A stretch of DNA of 64,000 nucleotides from Pseudacidovorax intermedius. Lineage in GTDB: Bacteria > Pseudomonadota > Gammaproteobacteria > Burkholderiales > Burkholderiaceae_C. The notes under the pieces are model-generated. The model searched no databases. It was not told where the DNA came from and saw only the letters and a list, made by a program, of their open reading frames with translations. A program made the position numbers and the translations under genes. How positions within the stretch are numbered: position 1 is the first letter of the stretch; each line of letters opens with the position of its first letter. Of the stretch, positions 1 to 8,063 are shown piece by piece. The stretch is from contig NZ_QQAV01000004.1 of assembly GCF_003350475.1 (NCBI RefSeq), positions 186,001 through 250,000 on the forward strand, read 5' to 3'.

Positions 1-1225
1 CGTTGTTCTTGCGGCATCCGCCGACGACGCCGTCGCGGCGCAGGGCGTCGATCTGCTCGGGCGAGAAGCCGAGGTCGGCCAGCACGGCATCGGTGTCGGC
101 GCCCACGGCCGGCGCCGCGGGCGGGGCGGCCCGCGGCGCGTCGTCCAGCGTGTAAGGCAGGGCCAGCGTGGTGTAGCGGCTGCCGTCGGCTGCGACGGCT
201 TCGACCAGCATGCCGCTGGCCTGCACATCGGCGCTCTGCAGCACCTGGCTGTAGCTGCGCACAGCGCCCACCACGATCTGGTTGCGACTGAGCAGGGCCA
301 CGCATTCCTCGCTGCTGAAGGCGGAGAGGCACTCGCGCAGCACAGTGCGCAGTTCATCGCGGTGGCGCACGCGTTGCGCATTGCTGCAGAAGCGCGGGTC
401 GTCGACGAGCGCCTCGCGGCCCACCACGCGGCAGAAGCGCGCCCAGTGCTCGTCGGCATAGGCCGAGAGCACGATGTGGCCGTCGCGCGTGGGCACCACC
501 TCGGCGGCCGGCGCGTTGTGGGGCTGGCCGTCGCCGATGCGCGTGGGCTCGGGCGCGCCGCCCAGGTAGTCGCTCCAGGTGGTGGCCTGCAGGTGCAGCG
601 CCACTTCCAGCAGCGAGGTGCGCACCGTGGCGCCCTGCCCGCTGCGCTCGCGGCCGTAGAGCGCCGCCAGCACCGCCTGCGCGCCCAGATGGGCCGCCGC
701 CGCATCGACGATGGGCGCGCCCACCTTCTGCGGCAGCCGGTCGGGCTCGCCGGTGACGGACATCAGCCCGCTCTCCGCCTGGGCCGCGATGTCGTAGCCG
801 GGCCGTCCGCGCGACGGGCCCTGCATGCCGAAGCCCGAAATCGACAGGTACACCAGTCGCGGATGGCGTGCGCGCACCGCATCGGGGCCGAAGCCCAGCG
901 CCTCCACGGCGCCTGGGCGCAGGTTCTGCACCAGCACGTCGCTGGCGCCGATCAGCCGCCAGGCCACGGCGCGGCCCTCCTCGCGCTTGAGGTCCAGCGC
1001 GATGGACTGCTTGCCGCGGCTGTAGGCCCGCAGCATCGATTCGCCATAGCGCCCGATGTGGCGCGCCTGGTCGCCGGCCAGCGGTTCGATCTTGATGACC
1101 TGGGCGCCCAGTTCCGCCAGCACCATGGCGGCACCGGGTCCGGCGATGTACTGGCCCATGTCGATCACACGCACGCCATCGAGCGGCGTGGCGGCGCGGA
1201 CTGTATCGGTCTCTTGGAAGCTCAT
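1..1225 (-). CDS. Class III CoA-transferase (CaiB/BaiF family), 3' end off the window
   Basis: Moves CoA between an acyl-CoA donor and a carboxylic acid, activating a substrate for catabolism in the cytoplasm. The frame opens at an ATG whose complement is at 1223-1225 (MSFQETDTVRAATPLDGVRV) and stays open for 408 codons to base 2 of the window, so the C-terminus is missing. Family marks include the N-terminal GVRVIDMGQYIAGPGA stretch, the YSRGKQSIALDLK segment and a VGAPIVDAAAA segment that holds the expected catalytic aspartate. It diverges from the LysR gene at 1313, which is its likely regulator. The substrate cannot be told from sequence. Confidence 0.9.
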   Translation of the reverse strand, partial: MSFQETDTVRAATPLDGVRVIDMGQYIAGPGAAMVLAELGAQVIKIEPLAGDQARHIGRYGESMLRAYSRGKQSIALDLKREEGRAVAWRLIGASDVLVQNLRPGAVEALGFGPDAVRARHPRLVYLSISGFGMQGPSRGRPGYDIAAQAESGLMSVTGEPDRLPQKVGAPIVDAAAAHLGAQAVLAALYGRERSGQGATVRTSLLEVALHLQATTWSDYLGGAPEPTRIGDGQPHNAPAAEVVPTRDGHIVLSAYADEHWARFCRVVGREALVDDPRFCSNAQRVRHRDELRTVLRECLSAFSSEECVALLSRNQIVVGAVRSYSQVLQSADVQASGMLVEAVAADGSRYTTLALPYTLDDAPRAAPPAAPAVGADTDAVLADLGFSPEQIDALRRDGVVGGCRKNN

Positions 1226-1255
1226 GGACCGCGAAGTTACCGGCGGCGGCCATTC

Positions 1256-1267
1256 TTGAAAATTCAA
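1256..1267. promoter_or_regulatory. Candidate LysR operator between divergent genes
   Basis: An inverted repeat TTGAA-AA-TTCAA lies in the 87-bp gap between the CoA-transferase and the LysR gene, in a locally AT-rich patch. LysR proteins usually bind such dyads between their own gene and the divergent target. The role is inferred from position. Confidence 0.4.
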
Positions 1268-1312
1268 TAATCGTGAGGTCGTGATCACCAGGCGCTATCG
1301 CCGACCACCCCC

Positions 1313-2305
1313 ATGGACAGCCGGACCGACCACCTCGTGCGCAAGCTGCGCCTGCGCCACCTCGAACTGCTGGTCGCGCTGAGCGAGACCGCCACCATGC
1401 GCGGGGCGGCCGCCCGCCTGCACCTGAGCCAGCCGGCGCTGAGCAAGATGCTGGGCGAGATCGAAGCCTGCTTCGACGCTCGCCTCTTCGAGCGAAGCCA
1501 CCAGGGCATGCAGCCCAATGCGCTGGGCGCGAGCGCCGCCTACCGCGCGCGGGCGGTGCTCCATGAACTGGAACGCGCGACCGAGGAGGTGGCCGCCCTG
1601 AAAAGCGGCGCTGTGGCTCTGCTGCGCGTCGGCGCGCCGTCGGTGACCGCCGCCGTGCCCGCCGCGGTGGCCGAGCTGCGCCGTCAGGTGCCTGGCACCG
1701 TCGTGCAGATTCGCGAAGGACGGGTGCACGAACTGATCCAGCGGCTGCTGGCGGGTGAACTCGACTGTGTGTTCGGCGCAGTCACGCCCGAGCTGTTGGC
1801 CGCCGACATCATGCCGAGGCTGGAGCCCGTGCTCATGCTGGAGGACGAGCTGCACGTGCTGACGGCGGGGGCCCCGCCTCGCCCCGATAAGGGACGCCTG
1901 CACTGGACCGACCTGCGGGATGCGCCATGGATGGTGCCTCCGCGCGACACGCTGGTGCGTCAAGCCTTCATGACCGCCTTTCTCAACGAGGCCGCGGCGC
2001 CGCCGACACCCGTGATCGAGGTCATGTCCTCCGTGACCATCGGGGCGCTGCTGCGAGCCGATCCCACCCTGCTGTGCGCTGTTCGCCGCGAGCACGCCAC
2101 CGACGAACTGGCGCGTGGCGGCGTGCACCGCGTGGAGGTCACGCCCCGCGTACCGCTGCCCTCCTTCGGGCTGTTCATGCGGCAAGAGGACCTGCAGCGC
2201 CCGCCTGTCGTCCTAGCTTTTGCGGAAGCACTGCGCCGGGTGGCACGGCCGCCCCGGCCGCAACGGCTGGGTGCGCGCAAAACCCTTGAGGTACGAAGAA
2301 CTTAG
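1313..2305 (+). CDS. LysR-family transcriptional regulator
   Basis: A 330-residue activator or repressor with the LysR layout: a winged helix-turn-helix at about residues 12-70 (RLRHLELLVALSETATMRGA followed by LSQPALSKMLGEIE) and a periplasmic-binding-protein-like effector domain from about 95 to 310. It is transcribed away from the CoA-transferase, the usual arrangement of a LysR gene and its target. The C-terminus (RPPRPQRLGARKTLEVRRT) is basic and probably disordered. The effector is unknown. The start ATG follows the intergenic dyad by about 45 bp. Confidence 0.9.
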   Translation: MDSRTDHLVRKLRLRHLELLVALSETATMRGAAARLHLSQPALSKMLGEIEACFDARLFERSHQGMQPNALGASAAYRARAVLHELERATEEVAALKSGAVALLRVGAPSVTAAVPAAVAELRRQVPGTVVQIREGRVHELIQRLLAGELDCVFGAVTPELLAADIMPRLEPVLMLEDELHVLTAGAPPRPDKGRLHWTDLRDAPWMVPPRDTLVRQAFMTAFLNEAAAPPTPVIEVMSSVTIGALLRADPTLLCAVRREHATDELARGGVHRVEVTPRVPLPSFGLFMRQEDLQRPPVVLAFAEALRRVARPPRPQRLGARKTLEVRRT

Positions 2306-2310
2306 AGATC

Positions 2311-2327
2311 GTGACAAATTGTGTCAC
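2311..2327. repeat. Short inverted repeat GTGACA-N5-TGTCAC
   Basis: A perfect 6-bp inverted repeat starts 5 bases after the LysR stop, followed by TAGAAT (2328-2333), which could be a -10 element for the small gene at 2513. It may be an operator or a weak terminator. It has no U-run, so a terminator is less likely. Confidence 0.3.
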
Positions 2328-2512
2328 TAGAATCCGCGCGGGTTGCCGGGGCGGTTGTGTTCCCGGCGAATCCCGCGGGGGGCGGACGAGCCCGGCGTCG
2401 GCTGGCACAAAGATCGCTTCAGCCGCCTGCCTTGCGGCTTGGACGGTCAACCCGCCCGCTGCGCCCCATCCGGCGTCAGACCCCTGTCACATCGCGAGAG
2501 GACATTTGCGTC

Positions 2513-2623
2513 ATGGACCACAAGCAGTACGCGGCTCGGCGGAGGGCAGACCGCATCGGCAAGACCATCCTGGCCGTGCTTGCCGTCTGTCTGGTGGTGC
2601 TGATCGCCGTGCGCATGGTGTGA
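2513..2623 (+). CDS. Small single-pass membrane protein (36 aa)
   Basis: This short frame encodes MDHKQYAARRRADRIGK followed by one hydrophobic helix (TILAVLAVCLVVLIAVRMV). The positive N-terminus and hydrophobic C-terminus predict one transmembrane segment with the N-terminus in the cytoplasm. A purine-rich GAGAGG lies 11-16 bases before the ATG, a plausible ribosome binding site. It stands alone between the LysR gene and the tRNA. The function is unknown. The clean basic-head/hydrophobic-tail design and the upstream site argue that it is real. Confidence 0.5.
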   Translation: MDHKQYAARRRADRIGKTILAVLAVCLVVLIAVRMV

Positions 2624-2769
2624 CCCACGCCTGGAAAGCGACATGGACAATGGCAGGCCCTCTCGAGCAACGGCCCTGCCACTAGAATCACCGGCTTCGC
2701 GCCGACAGGCGAAACAGCGCTTCGACGGCCGCTGCTTCAGGCCTTGTGCCGGCCTGTACGCCCTTCTCA

Positions 2770-2846
2770 CTGCCCATAGCTCAACTGGATAGAGCAGCTG
2801 CCTTCTAAGCAGCAGGTCGGGGGTTCGAGTCCCTCTGGGCAGGCCA
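2770..2846 (+). tRNA. tRNA-Arg (anticodon UCU)
   Basis: A full cloverleaf can be folded. The acceptor strand CTGCCCA (2770-2776) pairs with TGGGCAG (2836-2842). The D stem is GCTC/GAGC, the anticodon arm is GCTGC-CTTCTAA-GCAGC with TCT in the anticodon position, and the T arm is GGGGG-TTCGAGT-CCCTC. The 3' CCA (2844-2846) is encoded. UCU reads AGA/AGG arginine codons, which are rare in this GC-rich genome. A possible -10 TAGAAT lies at 2683-2688, just after a GGCAGG...CCTGCC dyad. Confidence 0.95.
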
Positions 2847-3539
2847 CCCAAAGAAATTGAATCGGCCCGGTTTCCGTGGCGGCTGTTTGGCTTCTGTCAC
2901 CCCGCCACGGTGGTGGCCTGACAGGCGAGTTGCCGGTCGTCGTTTGCTTCGGCCTTGGCTGACGGGATGTCGAAGGCCACGTACAACAGCCTTGCCAGGT
3001 GGGACATACGTGAAGTCGCTGACCCACAACTGGTGTGGCCGCTCGGCACGGAATTGCCGATTGACCCGCTCCCTTGCGTCCACTGCAAGGGACAAGCCAA
3101 CCACTGATCACACGCCAAATGCCCTGGCTAACTACCGGCCCGCCGGAGCCGGAGCCGGTGGCGAGGATCTCCCTGGCGTCAGGCCGCGGGAACGTTGCGG
3201 GCGCGCGGGAAGCAGGAGCTGGGTCGGACTGCAAACGCATGGTGCGGTGATGGAAATGAAGGATCGAACCGCGGACAACGACCCCGCAAGTCCTGGCACG
3301 CTTCCAGGCAGCGGATGCGCAGAAGTGGGAGCGCATGATCACGTCTGCGCGCATCGAACCGGAGTGCCCCTTTGCGCCCGATGCCCGGCGCAAGCAGCGC
3401 ATCGGCACGCATGTCGTTCAATCTCTGCGGCGTCCAAAGAGAATCCGCCATGTCGGATTTCCGGCAAATGCGGTGCCGCAGGCCCTGCAAAAAGATGGCG
3501 CCCCGCCGGGCGCCAAACCACGGAAGAACCTCGTCCGTC
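2847..3539. other. Gene-free stretch with decayed mobile and receptor sequence
   Basis: About 690 bp downstream of the tRNA hold no intact gene. A decayed IS3-type transposase piece lies at 2897-3104 on the minus strand. On the plus strand at 3281-3364 one frame reads TPQVLARFQAADAQKWERMI, then TSARIEPE, which resembles the C-terminal tail of a Bug/TctC receptor but has no gene around it and no stop at the expected place. The rest shows no recognisable content. Confidence 0.5.
2897..3104 (-). pseudogene. Remnant of an IS3-family transposase (orfB)
   Basis: One minus-strand frame reads RERVNRQFRAERPHQLWVSD then FTYVP, a close match to the conserved start of the IS3-family orfB integrase core, where the first catalytic Asp lies in SDFTYV. 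The following conserved piece continues in other frames (TWQG, then LLYVAFDIPSA in place of LYVAFVID). At least two frameshifts and the loss of the rest of the integrase domain mark it as dead. No terminal inverted repeats or target duplications could be recognised. Confidence 0.75.
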
Positions 3540-4517
3540 CTAGTCGGCTGCCTTGAAGCCGGTCGCCTTGACCAGCGCGGCCCAACGGGCGGTGTCGCTG
3601 GCGATCTCGCTCTCGAATTCGGGGATCGAGACGTCGGGCACGTCGAAGTTCAGCATCTCGAGGCGAGCGCGGTAGGCCGGCTCCTTGTGCGCCTTCATCA
3701 CGGCGCTGCGGATCTGCTCCACGAGCTTCGGATCGGTGCTGCGCGGCACGAACACGCCGAACCAGATCGTCGTCGTCAGGTCGCCCTGGCCGACCTCCTG
3801 CAGCGTCGGCACGTCGGGCAGGTAGCGCGAGCGCTTCGGCCCGGTCACCGCAATGGCCCGCAGCTTGCCTTCCTTGATCTGCGGCGTCGCCGCTGCCAGT
3901 TGGGTGAAACCGAACGGAACCTGGCCGCCCAGGATGTCGGTGATCTGCGGCGCCGAACCCTTGTACGGAATGTGGACCATCTTCGCCTTCAGCTTCTCGT
4001 CGAGTTGGTAGCCCAGGAAGTGCGACGGCGTGCCGGGGCTGAACGAGGCATAGGCCGCCTTGTTCGCCGGGTCCTTGATCCACTGCGCCAGCTCCGCGAA
4101 GTTCTGCGCCTTGACCGAGGGGTTCGTCACCAGTACCAGCGGTGCCTCGACGGCCTTCAGGACCGGGACGAAATCGGACGGCTTCCACCGCAGCTGCGCA
4201 AAGGCAGCCGGGTTGATGGTCATCATGGACTGCGTGCCGATCCACAGCGTGTTGCCGTCGGTGGCCTTCAAGGCCATCTCGGCACTGAGGTTGCCGTTGG
4301 CGCCGGGCCGGTTGTCCACGATGAAGGTGCCGCCGGTGGTCTTGTTGAGCTGATCGGCGAGCGCCCGGGCGAAGGGGTCGAGCGCGCCCCCCGCCGGCAC
4401 GCCGACCATGATCGTCACCGGCTTGGTGGGCCAGGTCTGCGCCATCGCAGCGCCGCCCGCCATGCACAGCCCTGCCAACAGGGCACCCAATGCCTGCCTC
4501 GTCGTCTGTCGTTTCAT
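3540..4517 (-). CDS. Bug/TctC-family periplasmic solute-binding protein
   Basis: A secreted receptor of the tripartite tricarboxylate transporter type that captures carboxylic acids in the periplasm. The ATG at 4517 is chosen because GGAGAC lies just upstream and it gives a clean signal peptide (MKRQTTRQALGALLAGLCMA, cut near AMA-QT). An upstream in-frame ATG would only add 14 unlikely residues. The mature part starts WPTKPVTIMVGVPAGGALDP and carries the family segment VDNRPGANGNLSAE. No TctA/TctB membrane genes are nearby, as is usual for orphan Bug receptors. The ligand is unknown, but the catabolic setting suggests an aromatic or dicarboxylic acid. Confidence 0.9.
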   Translation of the reverse strand: MKRQTTRQALGALLAGLCMAGGAAMAQTWPTKPVTIMVGVPAGGALDPFARALADQLNKTTGGTFIVDNRPGANGNLSAEMALKATDGNTLWIGTQSMMTINPAAFAQLRWKPSDFVPVLKAVEAPLVLVTNPSVKAQNFAELAQWIKDPANKAAYASFSPGTPSHFLGYQLDEKLKAKMVHIPYKGSAPQITDILGGQVPFGFTQLAAATPQIKEGKLRAIAVTGPKRSRYLPDVPTLQEVGQGDLTTTIWFGVFVPRSTDPKLVEQIRSAVMKAHKEPAYRARLEMLNFDVPDVSIPEFESEIASDTARWAALVKATGFKAAD

Positions 4518-4668
4518 CGTCGTCTCCACACCCGTCTCACCGACAGGCAAAGTTTTCAACGCTTTCGATGCTGCCCTGGCCCAGGCACACCGTGTGCGCC
4601 GGGCGAATCTAGGTCACGACAAGATGATTGCAAAAATGAACCATTCCTAGGGTTTGCACGCCCTTGCC

Positions 4669-5151
4669 CTACTTCCGATGGAACTTGCGGCGATCCGCCT
4701 TCGGCAGTTGCGCGGGCGGCACCAGCGCGCCGGCGGTGGACTCCAGCATGGACATCAGGCGCCCCAGCTCGGCACGGTCCTGCGCCGAAAGGCCTGCCAG
4801 CAGCGCGCCTTCAATCTCCTGAACCACCGGATAGAGGTCCGCATAGATGTCCCGCGCCCGCTGCGTGAGGTGGACCTCGATGCAGCGCCGGTCGTTCGGA
4901 CGCGGAATCCGTTCGGCCAGGCCGCGCGCCACCAACTGCGTGACGGTGCGCGACGTGCGCGCGGGCTCGACGCTGGCACGCCGCGCCAGCGCGGTGGACA
5001 GCAGTGGCCCCTCCTGGCTCAGGACCACGATCAGCCGCCACTCGCGCCGGGTGATGCCGTACTTGCCTTCGCACAGCCGCACCAGGGGCTGCCCGCTCAC
5101 CGAGGCCAGTTTGGCCAGTCGAAACAGAAACAGGTCAGCCGTTCTCTCCAA
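4669..5151 (-). CDS. MarR-family transcriptional regulator
   Basis: A winged-helix repressor of about 160 residues of the type that senses phenolic acids. The core reads YGITRREWRLIVVLSQEGPL, then STALARRASVEPARTSRTVT (recognition helix), then LVARGLAERIPRPNDRRCIE with the DRR wing. No ATG lies at a sensible place. A TTG at 5149-5151 preceded by GGTGGAGACGG gives MERTADLFLFRLAKLASVSG and the usual family length. A longer ATG frame would overlap the oxidoreductase gene at 5327. It lies between the Bug receptor and the oxidoreductase on the same strand and probably controls one or both. Confidence 0.8.
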   Translation of the reverse strand: MERTADLFLFRLAKLASVSGQPLVRLCEGKYGITRREWRLIVVLSQEGPLLSTALARRASVEPARTSRTVTQLVARGLAERIPRPNDRRCIEVHLTQRARDIYADLYPVVQEIEGALLAGLSAQDRAELGRLMSMLESTAGALVPPAQLPKADRRKFHRK

Positions 5152-5326
5152 ACGCCGTCTCCACCATCCATGTGCGCCGCATTGCGGGTGATCCCTGCGA
5201 CGGATTAGAACAAGCGGTGCGCCACCTCCAGGGGTGCCGGCGAACGCTTGATGGCAGCCAGGACACGAACGCCAAGATCCCTTCATTCGCGCAGCCGCAG
5301 CCGTGCGGAGATGGCCACTCAGGTTC

Positions 5327-6331
5327 TCAGGGCACGAGCACGAGCTTGCCCTGCACCGCCCCCGCATCGAGTAGCGCGTGCACCTCGCGCGCCTGCGCGA
5401 GCGGATAGCTCGTCGTCGGCGAAGCCTTGACGGCTCCGTCGCGCATCAGGCCGATGGCGGTCTCCATCAAGGCGCGTCGCTGCCTGCGGTCGGCATCGAA
5501 GGTGTGGATGGAGAAGGTGCGCACCGCCAGGCTGCGGCTGAGCAGCGAGCGCAGGGTCAGGAAGACGTCCTCGGAGGGCAGCCCGGCGGCGATGTTGTAC
5601 GAGATCGCGGTGCCCATGGGCGCCAGCGCGCGGATGCAGGCGATGAGCAGGCGGTCGCCCACATGGTCGAAGGCCAGGTCCACGCCGCGGCCGCCGGTGG
5701 CGGCCATCACGCGCTCGGCCAGGCCCTCCGGGTCGCCGTCCACCAGGGTGGTCACGCCATGGGCCAGCGCATGGGCCTGCTTGGCGGGTGTGGAGGCAGT
5801 GCCGATCACCGTCATGCCATGGTGCGCCGCCAGCTGCGTGAGCGCGGTGGCCACGCCGCCCGCCGCGCCGGGCACCAGGATCGAGCGCACGGGCACACCG
5901 CCCTGCGTGCCCAGCAGCATGGCCTGCGCGAGCTGGACATTGCCCAGGCTCACGGCCTCGGTGTCCGAGATCGCGTCGGGCAGCACGAAGGGCGCCTCGG
6001 CCGGCACGGCGATGTACTCGGCATAGCAGCCGCCGCGCTGCGGCAGCTCGCGTGCGCTGACGAACACGCGCTGGCCGACGCGGTCCGCCGGCACGCCCTC
6101 GCCCACCGCCTCGATCACGCCGGCCATCTCGTTGCCGGGAATGGCCGGCATGGGCGGCATCCACTTGTAGATGCCCTTGCGGATGAGCACGTCCGGCCCG
6201 CCCGCGCCGATGGCGCGCGCGCGCACCAGCACCTGGCCCGGCCCGCAGGCGGGCACGGGCACATCCACCTCCTCCAGCACCTCGGGGCCACCGGGCACCC
6301 GCAGCTGGATCGCCTTCATCGTCGTCGCCAT
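5327..6331 (-). CDS. Zinc-type alcohol dehydrogenase / NADPH:quinone oxidoreductase family
   Basis: A medium-chain reductase of about 334 residues. The N-terminal GroES-like domain begins MKAIQLRVPGGPEVLEEVDV and holds GNEMAGVIEAVGEGV. The Rossmann domain carries the quinone-reductase style nucleotide loop GAAGGVATALTQLA. The structural-zinc cysteines are absent, as in the zinc-free quinone oxidoreductase branch, which reduces quinones or activated enones with NADPH. The start at 6331 (MATTMKAIQ) has an AGGAG upstream; MKAIQ four codons on is also possible. It lies 32 bp after the DUF1185-type gene, so they are probably co-transcribed. Confidence 0.88.
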   Translation of the reverse strand: MATTMKAIQLRVPGGPEVLEEVDVPVPACGPGQVLVRARAIGAGGPDVLIRKGIYKWMPPMPAIPGNEMAGVIEAVGEGVPADRVGQRVFVSARELPQRGGCYAEYIAVPAEAPFVLPDAISDTEAVSLGNVQLAQAMLLGTQGGVPVRSILVPGAAGGVATALTQLAAHHGMTVIGTASTPAKQAHALAHGVTTLVDGDPEGLAERVMAATGGRGVDLAFDHVGDRLLIACIRALAPMGTAISYNIAAGLPSEDVFLTLRSLLSRSLAVRTFSIHTFDADRRQRRALMETAIGLMRDGAVKASPTTSYPLAQAREVHALLDAGAVQGKLVLVP

Positions 6332-6363
6332 CGTGGGTCTTGCTCCTGGGGCTGGGACTGCGC

Positions 6364-6942
6364 TCAACGCTGGCCGTCGTGGACCGAGACCTGTTCCTTG
6401 GTCAGGCCGCCGAGCCGGGCATGCACCCGGCCGCCGGTGCCCATGACCAGGGCGAACAGGATCTCGTCCGGGCGCGGTGCGTCCTGGATGCCGACCTCCA
6501 TGCTGTTGAAGTGGCTGCGCACGTAGGCGGCATGGATGTAGTGCAGCGGCACCATCAGGCGGTAACCGGTGGCAGCCACGGCCTTGGCCGCCGGCACGAT
6601 GGCCTTGGGCTCGCCCAGCACCGCGCGCATGGCCCAGCCACCGGCTTCGTGCCAGACGGCGCCGTGCTCCATCTCGCCGTTGACGCCCACGATGGCGGCC
6701 TTGCTGTAGACCTCCACCTGGTCGCGGCCCAGCGTCTCCACCAGCTCCGTCGCGAGCGAAGTGCCCAGCGAGCGCAGCTCGGCCATGAAAGGCATCAGGT
6801 CGGGCTCGTAGCGGCCGGCATACGGGTTGCGGATGACGGCGCAGGCGGCCGCCAGCTTGAGCGGCCGGTCGGCCACCGGGCCACCCTCGTGGTAGATGGT
6901 CTCGACGGTCAGGCTGCGTTTGCGGATCTGGATCAGGGACAT
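6364..6942 (-). CDS. Amino acid synthesis family protein (DUF1185/PF06684)
   Basis: A 192-residue protein matching the PF06684 family, whose true biochemical role is unsettled despite its name. The family segments are clear: AAAVCAVIRNPYAGRY-like text (here AAACAVIRNPYAGRYEPDL), KAAIVGVNGEMEHGAVWHE, and AAYVRSHFNSMEVGIQDAPR. The ATG at 6942 has a GAGGTG five bases upstream. An ATG at 6963 overlaps the preceding stop and lacks such a site. It sits 17 bp after a Bug receptor, a common pairing in Burkholderiales catabolic clusters, so a role in uptake-linked catabolism is inferred. Confidence 0.85.
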   Translation of the reverse strand: MSLIQIRKRSLTVETIYHEGGPVADRPLKLAAACAVIRNPYAGRYEPDLMPFMAELRSLGTSLATELVETLGRDQVEVYSKAAIVGVNGEMEHGAVWHEAGGWAMRAVLGEPKAIVPAAKAVAATGYRLMVPLHYIHAAYVRSHFNSMEVGIQDAPRPDEILFALVMGTGGRVHARLGGLTKEQVSVHDGQR

Positions 6943-6959
6943 GGGAGCACCTCGCTCGT

Positions 6960-7928
6960 TCATTGTTTGGGAATCTGGGCCTCGTTGACCACCACGGTCC
7001 ACTTCTTGAGTTCGCTCTGGACCATGGCCGCCATCTCTTCCGGCGTGCTGCCGCGCGCCTCGCCGCCCATGTCTTCGAGGCGGCTGCGCACTTGCGGTTG
7101 CTGCAATGCCTTCTGCACCGCGGCGTTGAGCGGCTCGACGATGGCGCGGGACGTGCCCGCCGGCGCCATCAGGCCGGCCCAGGACGTGACCTCGTAGCCT
7201 GGCACGCCCTGCTCGGCCACCGTCGGCAGCTCGGGCATCTGGCCCCAGCGCCGCGGCCCGGTGGTGGCAATGGCGCGCATCTTGCCAGCCTTGATGTTGC
7301 CCATCACGGCCGTGGGCGGCGCGATGATGAAGGGCACCTCGCCCGACAGCAGCGCCGTGACCGAAGCCGCGTCGCCGCGGTAGGGCACATGCAGCATGCG
7401 TGCGCCCGACATCTTCACCAGCAGCTCGCCGGCCAGGTGGTGCGTGGAGCCGATGCCGGCCGTGCCGTACGACACCTGGGCGCCCGGCGCGCGGGCCGCC
7501 TTGAGCAGGTCGGCCAGCGAGGTGTAGGGCGAGTCCGCCTTCACCACGAGCAGGAAGGGGAAGAAGGTGATGGTGGAGATGCACTCGAAGTCCGCCACCG
7601 TCTGGTAGCTGAGCTTGTTGTAGAGCGCCCCCGCCACCGCATGGCCGCCAGTGGCCAGCAGCAGCGTGTAGCCATCGGGCTTGGCCCGCGCCACCGTGCC
7701 CGAGGCGATGGTGCCGCCGGCGCCGGTCTGCGCCTCGACCACGAAGGGCTGGCCCAGGGTCTTGCCCATCTCGGTGCCGACCACGCGGGCGATGGTGTCC
7801 GCATTGCCGCCGGCCGCAAAGCCCTGCAGCACGCGGATGGGCTTGTCGGGATAGCCCTGCGCCCGGGCTGTGAAGGGAAAGCTGCAGGCAAAGCCGAGGC
7901 CTGCAGCGAGAGCATCTCTACGCCGCAT
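6960..7928 (-). CDS. Bug/TctC-family periplasmic solute-binding protein (second copy)
   Basis: A second Bug receptor of about 322 residues. The ATG at 7928 follows GGAGACAACC and gives an N-terminus with a twin-arginine-like head and a secretion signal (MRRRDALAAGLGFACSFPFT, cut near ARA-QG). The mature part has YPDKPIRVLQGFAAGGNADT, VVEAQTGAGGTIASG and YRGDAASVTALLSGEVPF, all typical of the family. It is only distantly similar to the receptor at 3540, so the two probably bind different ligands. It lies between the FAH hydrolase and the DUF1185-type gene on the same strand. Confidence 0.92.
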   Translation of the reverse strand: MRRRDALAAGLGFACSFPFTARAQGYPDKPIRVLQGFAAGGNADTIARVVGTEMGKTLGQPFVVEAQTGAGGTIASGTVARAKPDGYTLLLATGGHAVAGALYNKLSYQTVADFECISTITFFPFLLVVKADSPYTSLADLLKAARAPGAQVSYGTAGIGSTHHLAGELLVKMSGARMLHVPYRGDAASVTALLSGEVPFIIAPPTAVMGNIKAGKMRAIATTGPRRWGQMPELPTVAEQGVPGYEVTSWAGLMAPAGTSRAIVEPLNAAVQKALQQPQVRSRLEDMGGEARGSTPEEMAAMVQSELKKWTVVVNEAQIPKQ

Positions 7929-8063
7929 GATGGTTGTCTCCGTTGAATTTCTTATGGCTCGCACCACCGGGCTGCCGGTGGGCGATGTGTCGCGCATCCC
8001 GGCCGGGATGCGCCGCACTCAGGGGCATCGACAGGCGCAGTCAGCGCCCGCCGATGCAGGGCT

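Noticed and set aside
2767-3408. Minus-strand frame ending with text like PEGLEPPTCC across the tRNA
   Set aside because: This is the well-known false protein read from the antisense of a tRNA; the cloverleaf at 2770-2846 explains it.
3372-4868. 498-codon plus-strand frame
   Set aside because: It lies opposite the Bug receptor and part of the MarR gene, has Arg/His-rich low-complexity text, and no family features.
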